From NCBI GenBank assembly GCA_013350335.1, contig CM023541.1, positions 62,995,413 to 63,059,412 of the forward strand: a DNA stretch of 64,000 bases, written 5' to 3'. Below are positions 1 to 22,600 of this stretch, in pieces. The notes under the pieces are model-generated. The model was not told where the DNA came from and searched no databases. It worked only from the letters and a program-made list of their open reading frames with translations. Both the position numbers and the translations under genes were made by a program. The DNA is from Chimonanthus salicifolius (Eukaryota > Streptophyta > Magnoliopsida > Laurales > Calycanthaceae). Numbering within the stretch: position 1 is the stretch's first letter; each line of letters starts with the position of its first letter.

Positions 1-1291
1 TAATGTGAAGAACAGTTTCCTTCCAAATGCAGCTCCATGATTTACTCCATTTCCTCTGTATATGATGCTGAAAATAGTCTAGTCTAAGAATCATAAGTGT
101 AATAACACACAATCATACACAGTTTAAGGAAATTCCCTTCTTGATGAAGGATGGGATGCAAATTCAAAGCACAGTTGACAAGTGCTTACTATTGTAACCT
201 TTAGGATGCGGGTTCAAGTCATTATTCACCTTCGAAGAAGAAACTAAAAAAAAAGGCAAGGAAAAACCAATGCTTCTGCTTCTTAACTTGAAGCTTGGAG
301 ATTTCAGTTTTCTATTGGAACTCTACCAATGGTCCTAATAATTGAAGAGGTGACAAGTTGTACATAATGTTTCATCTATATCAGAAGTACAGAAAGAGGT
401 TCTTGACTTCTTTCAAGTAGGAAGAAGCAAGGTAATTTCTGCACTGTAAATAGAATCTTTCATCTTTTCTTTCTGAGGCTAATAGTGAAGCAGACTGCTT
501 TCCATAATTGGATATTCCCCTACAAAATCAATGGCCGATTCTCTGAACACCTAGCTTGATATTGCTGTATTTATCTCGTGCCCTTCTATCTTCCCTGTGC
601 TTATCTTTACCAAGGAGCATCTTGGTTAGAATATTGCATTTTATGTAGCAAAACAGAAGAAAATTTTAACTAGCAACAAAGGTAGCCAGAGCAAAAGTTT
701 GTTTGCTGCTATTCCATCATCGGGTCATGAAAATCAGACCCATTATTGATTTTCCAAGAGCAATAAGATACTCTTAACAATAAATTTAAAACAATTAAAA
801 CCTGGCCTGAGCTTCTGCAGCATTAGATCCATTATCTTCATTGAGCTGTGAATGGATGAAACAAATATATGATTTTGGACTTAACTAGCTACTGAAAACA
901 TAACAACAATGGAGCCGAAAGAAATGGATTGAAATGTGTTGTAATGTAATCTACTTCAGTAGTAAACATTTTTGGTAAAAGGCCTCCCCAACCTCTGTAG
1001 ATGTGATAATGTCAATAATGATGATTGTTTTAGGCGACAGCCCCCATTGCCGTGCACCTCAAATCCGTATGACCAATGTGGATCCCATTATTAGATGATC
1101 TAGACTGTTGATGTGATGACTCTTTGCTGGTCTGGGACAATGTAAGAAAGCTCCAGATTGGAACCTTCAACCTTCGGCTCTTTTAGTTCAATGTAACAAT
1201 TATTGCATATAAGTTTATTTAAATTAAAGATCAAAGCCTGCACTCAATTACATTTTTTTTCTAGATACTCAAGCAGCTTATTTTTCACTGC
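1..1291. other. Upstream flank of the ABCC15-like gene, no gene seen
   Basis: No open frame with recognisable protein similarity lies on either strand. The sequence is AT-rich with short homopolymer runs. It should contain the promoter and 5' leader of the transporter that starts at 1292, but I could not place a TATA box or transcription start with confidence. A short motif near 205-220 (gcgggttcaagtc) resembles the B box of a tRNA-derived SINE and may be a remnant. Confidence 0.5.
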
Positions 1292-9750
<8,459 letters not shown>

Positions 9751-10532
9751 GAATGTCAAACTTTTAGAATCATCCTCGTTGTGATACAGGGTATTTAATG
9801 CATCTGAGCTGGGAGGTGGACTAGTATTTCATGCAGTCTTTATATTAAGATTGCAGATCTTGGCAACAGGGGACAGTCGATTCAATTCTCTTCGAGTGGA
9901 GAAGAATCTTTGAATTATCATCTCTATGGCAGACAGTCTCTATATCTTCTATAACATGGCTATCAAGTCCTAATGGAAGTATATTTCATGAGCTTGGAAA
10001 GGTAACAAAATTGAAAAATCATGTGTACTGAACTTGTATCATTTTATGCACCATAAAATTCTAGAATATTTCATTCAGAGTTTCATATGCTAGGAACAAA
10101 TGAATCAGCTCGATTCCAGCTGAGGTATTTTTGGTACTTTGATGAATGTGAAAATGGACATCCTTCTGGCAGAACAACTTGCTCCGATATTCGATTGACT
10201 TGCCTTTCAACCTATAATGCTTGAACACATCATTGATACGGCAAGGATATGGATTTTACACATAAAATAAAGTTTCTAACATGACCCAATACGGCAAGGT
10301 TGCCTACTTTGAAGTGTCCAAGAACATATACAGGATTAATCAGTTGATCATCCGATGTGTCAATGTCAATTTTCTTTATCCACTTGGGGTATGTTTTTAA
10401 GACTGATGGGTTGCAAATGGGTCTTTAACAAGAAGGTGGAGAATTTAATGTCGGAGTGGTAGGGGTCATTGGAGGAGAGTTGCATGGAGAGGTTAATCTC
10501 AGCGGCGGTCTTATGGTCAGTGTGGATTGAAA

Positions 10533-10873
10533 AAATTTAATATAGATGGTACTGCTAGAGGGAAATCGCGTCCCGCTGGTACAGGGGGAGTTGTTCATGA
10601 CGGTAGAGGGAGGTGATATTAGCATTTTCAGAACCCATCAGTGTGATAAGAGTCCAATGAAGTGGAGTTATTACTGATTAGGACAGTGATTTGTCTATAG
10701 TCTAGGTATGGGAATGTCAATTTTATCATATAATGGGACTCTGTCAGTGTTATCGCTTGGGTGAGTGATGTAAGAAGCCCCATGGAGAATGATTAACATT
10801 GTGAGGGAGATTAGAGATGTTAGTAGAATTGTTAATCATGTGGCCAACTTCTTGGTAAAGATTGGAGTAAATA
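10533..10873 (+). pseudogene. Decayed RNase H-like domain of a plant LINE
   Basis: Conceptual translation starts KFNIDGTARGKSRPAGTGGV, the expected opening of the RNase H-like (RVT_3) domain of plant non-LTR retrotransposons, with the first catalytic Asp kept in the N-I-D-G context. After stops and frameshifts the family's later motifs reappear in other frames: VIAWVSDVRSPME near 10750 and IVREIRDVSRIVNHVANFLV near 10797-10858. No intact reading frame remains, and I could not recognise the preceding reverse transcriptase. It is a fossil with no expected activity. Confidence 0.7.
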
Positions 10874-13679
10874 AAATTGCACCCATGGTGGAAAGCTTTA
10901 TTTGATATCTAGTTGGGCCATCTTTAGAGATTTTAGACATTTCCTCTTTCAAATCCGGTATGGGCACAAGCTAAGGTTAGAAATTAGCTTGGCTCTAAAC
11001 TGGCCCTGTTATTACTAACAGTTTAGGTAGGGATGGCATGTGTTTGATTCGACCTGAATTCTTTTATCATCAATTCAACTCAGTTAAATTTTATAAAAGA
11101 TTTGAAAAAATAATATAATTTAATAGAAAATTAAAATATTGGAGAACTTCTCTTTTATGTGAGGCCACTGAGACATACAAAATGAAGTGATGGTAATATT
11201 TTGAATTAAGAGTGTAGGTACATGAATTAAAACTAAAAGACAATAAAAAATGATGTCCTTAAATAATGTTTTTAGTTTGGATTTGAGACCAGTGTCTATC
11301 GAATATAATCTGGGTTTATTTTGAGTGGAATCAATTTAATATTTGATAATATGCGACAAAACCTAATATTTTTTTCAAACCATAATAGCGGATGTGGTTC
11401 GTTGCTCGTAATTTAGTTTGTCGGACGCGGACGGAAGAACTCAATAATTGCGGATGTGGTTAGGATTCGGACCCTGGACCCGCTTAAAATATTTTGAAAG
11501 GTAGCTAATGTCTTTGAACGGCTGGTGAGGCCCCCACCATTTTCCATCTATCATAGCTCACTTTCCAACCAAGCAAATTCCCGCCATTTCCTTATGTGGG
11601 TCCCACAGCACATTCAAGATTGTGTTGAGTGGCATTTGTTATAAAATTTAAAAAACTCCCCAATCAACTTAAAATGGCTGGAATGAGTGAATTATCTTTG
11701 TTTGACTTTTGCCCATCATAACTCACATTCCTTCAAATATGTTCAAAATTTTAAATGCAATTCAATGAGTGCAACTATTTAGTACTTTTTCTACAATAAT
11801 ATAAAAACTAAAAAAATATTATAGCTGACCACGTTATTTTAATAAATAATAGAATGCAAACAATTCAATGTAAAATACAAAGATATGCAATGAGCAAACA
11901 AAAACTTTACCAATAAAAGAATTGCATAGAGGAAAATGTAAAATGTGTAATAATGTAAAGAGAAAATTGCAAAATGTAAATTAATATATGAAAAAAATAC
12001 AAAATAACTAATGTGTAAAACAATGATATGACATCTTTTGATTATCTTACACATTGCTTTGCATATTGGTGTGAAGAAGACTTAGTGTGAAGGAGGTATG
12101 GAATCTAGACTCTTATCTAATTTATATATTCAAAATAGAATGAATTTTTACATGAAAAAATTAGTTTTCTCTGTATTAATATGTAACATAATGTGAATGT
12201 CAACCAAAGTATGTCAATCATCATTTGTATTACAAACTTACAATAAAAGAATATATATTGTTAGAGAAGAATCCTTCTATTTAATAAACCTTTGAAGAAC
12301 TCCCTCTCTTGAAAACTTTTCATAATCTTTTAAGTGTTAAAGGCAACACTTCCATCTCATTAAGCTATCTCAAATCACAAATGTTTAATTAAAATTTAAA
12401 AATTGACTCATAAATTAAACTTTCTTAGACAAAAGTTAGGTTTGGTAGAGTTAAACTGAGGTTTAACAATGATTGAAATATAGTCAAACTCGTAACATCA
12501 ACATGATGTTTTATAATAATATTAATTAATTAATAGATCAATTAGTTTAAAATATAATAGTATACTAACAAATATAAAATATCAATTATCAAAAACATGA
12601 AAATATAAAAATATAATATATATATTCATAAAAAATTCTTGTTCATACTAATTATAATTATAAATAATAGAATAGTAAAAAATCTAACATAATGACTTTA
12701 ATTTTTTTTAAGAGTTATTGAAAGTCAACTCTACAAACCATTTTGAACCATGGGTCATTAAAGAATTTTGAATATTTGAATTTAAAAAATCAAAATAAGT
12801 GAATTACATTTAATAAAATCAAAGTAAAATCAGGTTCAAATGCTTAGAAATGGCAAGTTTTAAAACATTATCTTTAATAGTTATTATAGGGCTCCACAAA
12901 TCATTTTATAGCTTCAAGGATTCAACAAGGTAAATACCTATTTATTTTATATATACCATTTATACAGTGAAAAAATACATCAATGTCTTTATAATAAAAA
13001 AATCAATATTATATCCATAGTTCGATACAGTAAAACTATAATTTGATTTATTGTATTGATGTTAGATGGATAACCCATCAATTAAAAAATAAATTGTCAA
13101 CTAAATATAAATGAACATGTTTCTACAGTATTATTTATTATTATTTTTCAATGGCCTCTTTACCTGTAATATTTTTTAATTCATTGATCCTTGATTAAGG
13201 ATAAGACGTATGTAATTAAATCATCAAAATCGATGCAAGTAATTATCATTTTCTATCAAATTAGTCCAAATCACATGGATTGAAACAAATTAAATAATGT
13301 GGGATGAAACCTACCAAATACACCGTCGGATATGTCAGACCGCCCTGGATTTTTAACCCTTTTTTCAACGACGATAAGTTGACAATGGCCATCTAAAATT
13401 ACTGAAATGCCCTGTTCCAGCGAAGCATTGATATTTGATGCCTACTTGCCTGATTGAAGTCGGCTATTTGAAGATTCATTTTTTTATTAATTAAATTAGA
13501 TTATGTGAAAAAAAATTCAAACTTGAGATTTAATTTAAAATATTTTAATACAACATATTATATTTTAGACCTCTTCTCTATAATTATAGAAAGATACTTT
13601 AGTTATTTTGTTTCAGACAATTTATTTTTAGAAATTATCTTTTAATTTTTAATCTCTTGATATTCTTGACTTCAGTTTT

Positions 13680-14960
13680 TAAGTCTCAAATATTTCTTTA
13701 GGATATTTTGGAGAAAAAACCTAAAAATTGCGATTTTGGATGCCAATGTTTCTTATGTATTAGAGTATTTTATATGTCTAGTCAGATTTTTTTTTTTTTA
13801 TGAAATTGTCCCTCATGTCCTAACATATAGTTGATATTTCTTTTTTTAAGATGCAATCTACCTCGATCTCCAAGCGTTTAGATCCATATGTACCATAATT
13901 TGATCTACTGGGTGACACTACGTAGGCTCACAGTAGCACAATTGATTGCATGCGCCAGCGATATATTTGTCTCTAGTGCATATATCCGTTGGTTAGCACA
14001 TGAACCCATCTTTAGTACATATATCCATAGATAGAATATGAAACAACGACAACATGGATATCGGTCGAGGGCTGTTTCCTATCTTAAGTTCTTTTGCATT
14101 GGATGTAGAATTTCTCACTCTACCAAAAATACACTAGGCTCGTAGCATTTGATAGAAGAAATCTAAATAAAGAGAAAATTCACATTTAGAGGACTACAAA
14201 TAGTAAATGTAATCCATTTCACAAAGGAGAAAGTAAAATGTACATATCATCATTCTACACCAAACTGCTTCAAAGTTATGGTTGGCTTGATTTTACATGA
14301 CATTTAGATTAATAGGACCGGCTATGGAGTTATCCATTTATTGACACTCACGAAGAAAAAGTACTCAGGAAAAATAATAAAGAGAAAAAGTGGAGAAGGC
14401 TAAATATGCATTAGCAAGTGGAAATGATGGTGAAAATCCTAGGAGTTATTCTCGATAAAATTAGATTTTACAATGGTCATAAGGTATTTATATTTAAAAC
14501 ATGCACTAGGTAATAAGTTCATGCATCGGATAGAGATAAATTCATGCACTATTTGCAAGTTTATACGGACTAATGCACAAGCCAATTGATATATGCACTA
14601 AAGACATGCTCATACACTATGTAGTATCACATGGACTTATGTGTTAGCGAAGTACTTATTGCTAGCGCATGTAATTGAATGCGGTACTTATGCGAAATCA
14701 AATCAAAGTACATACGGCAATGTTTGTAGATTTGGATAGATGTCATCTTAAAAGCGAAATATCAATTATCCTCTTGCACAAGAGGGACATTTTCATCCCA
14801 AAAAAAAAAAAATTTCTTAACAAGCATATAAGACACTTTTATCCAAATAAAAAATTTGGACACTGTTATGAAAAATCACAATTTTTAAGATATTTTTAGC
14901 AAAAAATTCTTATTTTTCTTATTTGGTGTCATTTTTAGAAAAAGGAATATTTTAGATATG
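13680..14960. mobile_element. Large fold-back (inverted-repeat) element
   Basis: The segment at about 13700-14040 and the reverse complement of about 14440-14960 share the same order of motifs: a taaaaattg-gatttt edge, a T tract followed by tgaaattgtccctc (left) or tgaaaatgtccctc (right), ttgatattt, a stretch resembling aagatgcaatct, and gcatgcgccagc versus acatgcgctagc. The arms are diverged and interrupted by small indels, with roughly 400 bp between them. I see no transposase frame and no clear target-site duplication, so this is an old MITE or fold-back element whose exact ends are uncertain. Confidence 0.5.
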
Positions 14961-16615
14961 GGATCGAATTTAAATTTGAAAATTTGTAGCCTTTTCCGAA
15001 TTTAGTAAATTTTCAGCAGAGGACATATGGGTATTATAGTAATTCGATCATTGTCCTGATCAACCACGAGCGTATTGCTCAAGTGAGGTGCCTTTCCAGT
15101 CGTCCACGCACCATTTCCTCAATCATCCACCGTTTATCTCTCCTGATCCCTCCACGCGGCAGAATATAATTGGTCTGTCCAACTCTGCTTCCAGCGAATA
15201 CAGCCCTTCTCTCTCGAAAGGCCTCAAAACATTCTTCCGCAATTACAGCTCTGAAATCCAAAAATTTCAGAAAATTCGAAGGTGATTTCCCTTTTCATTT
15301 GAAATCTCACTTATTTCTCCGTTTTGAATTTGAATTCACCGTTTTTTTTCTTTTACTACAATGAAATTCTCAAAAATTCTCCTTTTCACTGATGATTGTC
15401 TGGAACAGATTGGTTTCTAAAGAAAAGTGAAAGTAATTTCTTGCATTTTTTTCCCATTTTTTAGAATTTCGCTTTCATTGGAATTCAAAACCCTAGAAAT
15501 CGAACGCTTCTGAATGTGTTCGATTTGGATGCGTGGAGAGGAAGGAGCTTTTTTGGAAAATCGTAATCTTTGAAAGGAATATAGTTGAAAATTGAATTTT
15601 TGGTAAGATAAAGCCCTAGAAATAGAACGCTTCCGAACGGGCTCGATTTCGATGCGTGGAAAGGTAGGGTGCTTTCTGGAAAATAATAATGTTTAACAAA
15701 ATTAGTTAGAAATCAAAAGCTTCTGAATCTGTGGAAAAGGAGGAAATTTTTTTTTTTCAGGAAAATAGCTATTTTTCAACCACAACAAACAGTATTTTTT
15801 TTTTTTTGGGGGGGTGGTGGTGGTTGGTAAAATGGATGCTCGGTTTCGATGCATGGAACGGGAAATGCTTTTTTGGATAAATAATAAAATTTTCAACCAA
15901 AGAACGGTTTTTTTGGTGAAATCATAGTTATATGACAAGAAAGTCCTTTCATTTGCATGTATTAGAACAGAGTCTCGCGTTTTCTCGTCTTTTCGACGAT
16001 CTGAGGTGAGCTTGGTGAAGATTTCCTTGCATTTTTTGTGTTTCTCATTACTTGTCGAATCTTCCATTGTTCTCACTTTGATTTTTATTGCGCGGCTTCA
16101 ATGCATTCTATGAAAGCCCCAACTTTCTACAATTGTGAGGGTTTCTGCAAATGCGTGGAAACATATCTTCCTTATTGTTTAACTTTCATCCCATTTAGCC
16201 CCCTAGAAAAGTAGAAATCAAATGCTTCTGAAATTTTCCTTTTGCTTTCTTATCTATTCGATGAGCTGAGGCCGGCTAGGAGAAGATTCTCTTGCAATTT
16301 TGTTGGATTTCACGTTTCTTGTCAATGCTCCCACCTTTCTCTTTCTGACCTTTATTGTTAGATTTTATTGAAGCTGATAAAAATCCTACTTTCATCTGTT
16401 TTTTTATGGTAATCACCTTGTGTTTTTTTTCCTCCTTTATATGTATTCTAATATTTCACTGTGACCCATCAAAACCTTAACTTTTGCCTAATTTTATGGT
16501 TTCCGCAAGTGTAGATGTTATTTGGATGGTTGATGAGATCATGAAATAGAGATAGAGATTTGGAAAGTAGAGAAGCAAATAATTGAACATTTCAAAGAAA
16601 AAAAACCCTGAAAGA

Positions 16616-19600
16616 ATGGCGTGTAGAGGCTGTTTTGAGTGCCTGTTGAAGCTTCTCAACTTTCTTTTGACGATTTCTGGATTGGCAATGGTTGGTTATG
16701 GGATCTATTTACTGGTGGAATGGAAGAAGGTTTCTGATTCCAGTTCAATCTCACCTGTGAGCGCCGATCATGATGTGATCTCACTTGGTCGCCCAATGCT
16801 TCTTGTGTTGTCTGTCTCAACAAGCATTCTTGATAAGTTACCGAAAGCTTGGTATGTTGATTTCTTCCCAACCCTGTGATATGGATTTCACTGTTGTAGT
16901 TGTAAGTTGAACTGGTTGTATATTCATTTATTTATTTTGGTGAAAATGTATTGGTTATGACTCGTTATTACTGATTTACTCTTCGAGCAATTTTTTTTGG
17001 CTTGATGGGTGGAGAAGATAAATGCTGATGCATTATATTTGAGCAGATCCACAATTTGGAGATGTAAAGGTCCACATGAATGCATGGAGATGAAAATACT
17101 TACTTGGTTAAAAGTATAAAGTACGAAAGGTGGAACCAGTTGTATTTTAAGGTACAATAGTTATCTAAAACAAAGTACTTAGCTGTCCCCACAGCCAAAT
17201 GTAGCTTGAGGGTTGTTTTTAAGATAGAGATTGAATTGTGCTGAGACTGCTATATCTGTCAAGAGGCCCAATTTTACTTCGTGATGGTTCAGAACTTCAG
17301 ATATTCTTATGGGGCTCACTGTTGACAGTGAACAGCCCCAAAGAGTCTAACTGTCCTAGATCAGATGATAGTAACCTCCAGTTACAGGCGTTAAAACAGT
17401 TAAGAATGAATGCAGGGAAAACATTCTACTGTTATCTATGCATAGGTAATGACTGGATGGTAAGGATGTTCCAATCTCACTCTTTTGGAATAACCTTCAT
17501 CTACTGCAGGCTTCTAGATCATTTCTGGATCACTATTCAACTAAGAATTCAAGTGCCTCAGGACACTGCCTATTACAAGGGTCTATCACTCTTTGGTCTG
17601 TGACGTCTGAAGTCATGTATCGTATGAGAGATCAGGTGGGGGAGTCCTAAAAAAACCCTACCTCTCAGGATACTAGCACGATTGCAGCTCAGTTTCCACA
17701 TTGAATTTTTTTTCACCATATTTGTACGTCACGCAATCACAGCCCATCCTTTAGATTTGAATTTGAATTTGAATTAACTAGTCGATTTAGAATTTGAAAT
17801 ACCATCAGATTGGAGTAAAAAGAAGACAAGACAGTTTCCCATGCATGTGACTCATGCATACTATAGGCAAGTTTTTTCTTGAAGGATCATATTATGACTC
17901 ATGCAGGAGACTCGATGGTGGTACTGTCAAGCCTTGCATCTGCACCATTCACTTTGAATATCTCATGCTTTAAAATTCTAATATTTATTAAAATTGATGG
18001 AGGAGATGCAGAACCTGATGGTATTACTAGCAGGTCTCTTGTATGTGATCATTTCTTCTCATTATCATATATTTGAAGGTCTTCATGGAAAAGTATTGTT
18101 GATATGAGTCCAAGTGAATCATCACACTGATTTTTTTTTTGTTTGTAATGCATGTAGTATCCTATTTTTAGTTCCTTTTAATTCAGTGAATTGGTGCATT
18201 TAGAATTACTTCTAGTGTCGCAACAGGATCATCCATTCTATAATGACCTACAGCCAGAGAAGTTACGAATTGGGTTGATTCAATAAAGAATAATCTTTTA
18301 TGTTTTTGGGTTGTATCACGATAAACGGGCTGACATAGCTATGACCAAATGATGTTTTTTTGCAGGTTCATTTACTTATTCATTGGTGTTGGAGTTATTC
18401 TCTTTGTCATATCCTGTTTTGGTTGTATTGGAGCAGCTACAAGGAATGGATGTTGCCTGTGTTGCGTATCCTAATAGATGATACATTCGTCATGCTGAAC
18501 TTGAGATTGATTTTATTTTTAAATCCATAAGTCATGTCTACATCCCGATGGGCTTTAAGTTACTTCACAGTAAACACTAAACGAAAAATAAATAAATAAA
18601 GGAAAATGAAATAGAAATATCTAATCAATTGGAGACAGACTGTGCTTATTTTCTTCCACTTTAGAATACTAATTTGACATTTATAAAAAACTACAAATTT
18701 ATACAAATGCTTGAAATTTTCTTGACAATGGACCATTAGTGTGGACTATAATTTATATGCTGTGAAAAGAAACACCAAGGATCTTCTCCTGGATATTTAT
18801 CAAGTTGTCCATAATCAACCAAAATAAATCTTGAAAACATCTGGTTTAAGGTTTTTCTTCTTTCCTTTTTTTTTTAAATAACATAATGTCAGCAGCAACA
18901 TTAAATAACATACTTGCCTGCTAGGACATTTAGTCATTTCAGTGTGTAACTCACAATGGTCATCTGAAGCAGTTTTAGTTGCAAACTTTTGGCATTTTCA
19001 TTTCATTTCCTTAGATTCTTTATAAAATGTTTTCCTTAATCCTACCAGTATTCTGTGTTGGTAATAGTTTTGATTTTGGTAGAGGTGGGGTGTGCAGCTT
19101 TTATTTTCTTCGATCACAGCTGGAAAGATGTAAGTACCATTTTGCCATATAGCTAACTTCTCCCATTTTCTTTCTTAAAATTTCCAGTCACTTGGATAAA
19201 TGGCCCATGCAGGTTATACCAGAGGACAGAACTGGAGATTTCGACATGATTTATGGTTTCTTGAGGAAAAACTGGAAAATTGCAAAATGGGTTGCTTTAG
19301 GAGCTGTTATTCTGGAGGTATACTTGACCTGCTAGCTATTTTCCCATCAAATCCATGTTTATTAGCCCCTTAAAAGCTCAGTTTTGCATGAAGAAGCAAC
19401 TCTTTATGTCCTTGTTCTCTTTCAAAAAAAGAAAAAAAATGTGGCAACTCTTCAGAAAATGGATTTGCCTTCTCTTTATGTCTTTTAAATGCTTGTGAAA
19501 GATGTTCTGCATTCAATAAAAAATTTAGATAGCAAACTGTAGTGTATAATGATCATTTGGGAAAAAAAAATGTAGTGTATAGCGGTCCTTTAGCAGGGAA

Positions 19601-22600
19601 CATTGTCTGTGATGCGACTCCTAGAGACTTTGCCTTAAATACATAAGAATCCAAATCTTTAGCAAAGGTGCATGCTTGCACATGCGCACAAAGAAGAGAG
19701 CCATCTCTGTAGGAGGTAGGGGATGGGTGGGAGATGGATCAATGTGGTCTTGGCTCTACTGAGTGACGCCGTTGGAGCAAGATCTGATTTGGGAATGGAC
19801 TGGTGACTTGGCCAAAGTGACAAATAGATGGGTTTAGTGGGATTTAATTGGGTATTTAATAGGTTTGGGTATGAGCGGGTCAAAAGTGTTTTGGGTGCTA
19901 AATGGGTAGATCCAAAGGATTTGGGTATGCCTTGATTGCACTTGGTCAATAGGAGAGTCAAAGGGATTAAGCATCAAGGTAGTGGGCAAAGATGGGTTTG
20001 TACAGTCACTGTTGGGAAAAACAATGACGATGCAGAGGTTGTGGGACGGTGTGCACTTTGGAGATGGGATTGTATGTTGCTTGGAACGGTGAAGGAAGAG
20101 AAGATGGGTTGAGCGATTGAAGGACTACTTGCTCAAGCGTGTGGGTAAGGCTGGGATTAACTGGATCTGAGCGATGGAAGAGGCAGGCCGCCAGAGGAGG
20201 CAGTGCACGGTTGAAAGGGATTAGATATGGGCGAGATGGTCTCTGGACGGATGGAGACGGCTGGCGTTTGGAGAAGAGTGGAAGGCCTGGATTTGAGTGG
20301 AAGTGGAGAGAAGGGTGATAGGATCGGTTGGTTGGAAAAAGGTTGGGAGAAGAGGGCTTCTGGGCGATTGGGTTGGTGGCAATCCTGAGCGATGATGGAG
20401 GCTGGATCTGGGTTTATAGACAATAAAACCCTATCCTAAAATTAAGGAAATAAATAAAACGAAAGTACAAAATAAAATAAAATAAACAAAATAACCGGTT
20501 TTCTTCAATTTTCCTTCGAAATCGGGCTCTGGGTTTCCGATTTAAAGTCGGGTTGGACGGTCCTACATCACTAAGTAAATGGTTTGGTTCATTGCTGGTG
20601 ATAATGAAGACAACACTAAGAAAAGAAATATTTGGATCATGGACTAATGAATCTGAACACACTTGTTCCAAGTTTTTAACCTTCCTAGTATTTGGTGTTT
20701 AGAATAATGACAAGCATGGTCTACATTGCAGTATTATCCTTCTCTTTGTTCAAATATGATTCTTGACTTTGTTTACTGGAATAGTCGTTCATCCCATACA
20801 ACATTTAGAATGTGCTATTCTTTATGAGCATTTGATGAATGGATTCGTTCTGAATAATTATAGGTTCCTTTACCTTTCAAAAAAAAAAATTGTAAGTTCC
20901 TTTTGGAAGCTATGGTTACCGTGATTCCATGAAATTAATCTTTTACTAGTTCTTTTTTTAAAAGAAATTAACATTAGAATTTTCTTCAAAAATTTAAAAA
21001 ATAAAAGGAGAAGAAAGTTTAAGTAGGTCAGAAGATAAAAAGGAAGAAAAGTACAAACATTACCTTTCTGAAAAAAGAAGCAAACTTCTCAGAAATTCAG
21101 GAGAACCACCACCCTGAAAACCTTCACAACAGACTGAAACATGCTTAGCCCCCAAATACCAACTACAGCAGCCATTTTAAGAAGTCTGCTTACAAATTTG
21201 TTAGAAAGTTTAGTCACTGTAGTTCTATTGTGGTGTTTGCTGGCTAATTAATGATTTCACATGGTTGCGGACATACTAAAGTTTCATCCTTTCAAGTTGG
21301 AAATGATTTCAGTGAAAACATTTGTGGTGGGAAAACATTGCTTTCTTCCAGGATTGAGACAATGTGTGGATGCCTTTGTAAGATGTAGACCTCAGAGATA
21401 GGTTGTTGCCTCATGGATCCGGCATTTTCAGGAAAATTATCTGCTGATATTTGATTGGGTTCTCTTTTATGGGTGATACAATCAACCCCACTAGTCACTC
21501 TCATACATTGGATCCCTACCTAATTCAACTCCGATCTTAATGACCTAAACATTATTAAATCCTTTGTGACCTTTAAAGCCATGATTATCCAATCAAGCTA
21601 ACTTTTGGTAGGCCTCTTATCCCATCATAAGATTTTTTTCTACCAATCCATCTCCATGATCCAAGGTTTGAACACATAGATTGCAAAGAGTTTAAGGATT
21701 TGATTCAATGTAAAATCCCTCAAAAGATTTAAAAAGAAGAATGACATTTACACATAAGCCCTCAAAGTAGTATTATTGGCCTTCAATGTAAAATCTCTCA
21801 AAAGACTAATTAAATCATACCAACCCTATCTTAGGCCATCTAGATTTAAAAATCAGTCACCCAAGTAATGAAATAGGACAATGGGGCCATTAGGATTTGT
21901 CAAAGGAATTAACATTTGTTATTATTATTATTTTTTTTTCAATTCTTGGCCAAAACTAGGCCTTAAATAGGGTGAAGCAATTGATTGGGGTTAGACCTAT
22001 GGTTCTAAGATAGGGATCTAGAGGTTGGGATGCTAAATGGGCCCAAAACAGGCCTATTATGGGTCTCGGCGGTTCTTTGGTAGCCGATGGTGGGGTTGGG
22101 TCCTGGTTTGGTTAGGGTTAGGATTTGGACGAAAAAGGGACAACAATGAAGTGTAGAAAAAGGAATTAAGTGGGAAAAAAGAGAAGAAAAGAAGAACAAG
22201 AAAAATTTGTACCTTGGAGTCACATAAGGTTCCTTGATCTCACACCAAGGAGGCAGAAGGAGTCACACCAGACTAGCAGATGAGAGAGACTTGAATTTCT
22301 CCCTTCATTCATTCATCAAAAGCGTCTCTTACAATTATTTATAGAAAAAGGAGACTCTTAAAACCCTAGGCACATGTAACTTAAGACACACATATGGACA
22401 ATTTAAAACTATAAAAACAAATACAGGTCTATAACAATCTTGGAAGTATATAAACTAGAACAATATGATACTAATAAAAGATAACGAAAACAAACGGCCG
22501 ATCGGTGAATGACTTAAATGATGTAAATGGATGGTCGAGCCAAATCTTCGAATTCCTGCTTGATTAACGTACAATCTGGACTATCCGTGGCTAGATCTAT

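Larger units (their letters stand above)
9751..16615. other. Intergenic DNA between ABCC15-like and TOM2A
   Basis: AT-rich spacer without a supported intact gene. It holds a decayed LINE RNase H segment (10533-10873), a probable hAT-type left end near 11028 (tagggatggc) and a large fold-back element (about 13680-14960). From about 15000 to 16615 the sequence becomes richer in CT and in aaaccctaga-like motifs, as is common for a plant promoter and 5' leader, so the TOM2A transcription start probably lies there. The leader may be spliced; I could not fix that junction. Confidence 0.55.

Noticed and set aside
15702..16076. 124-codon minus-strand open frame upstream of TOM2A
   Set aside because: Lys/Pro/Thr-rich translation of homopolymer-containing leader sequence with no recognisable domain; it lies in the probable TOM2A 5' leader or promoter.
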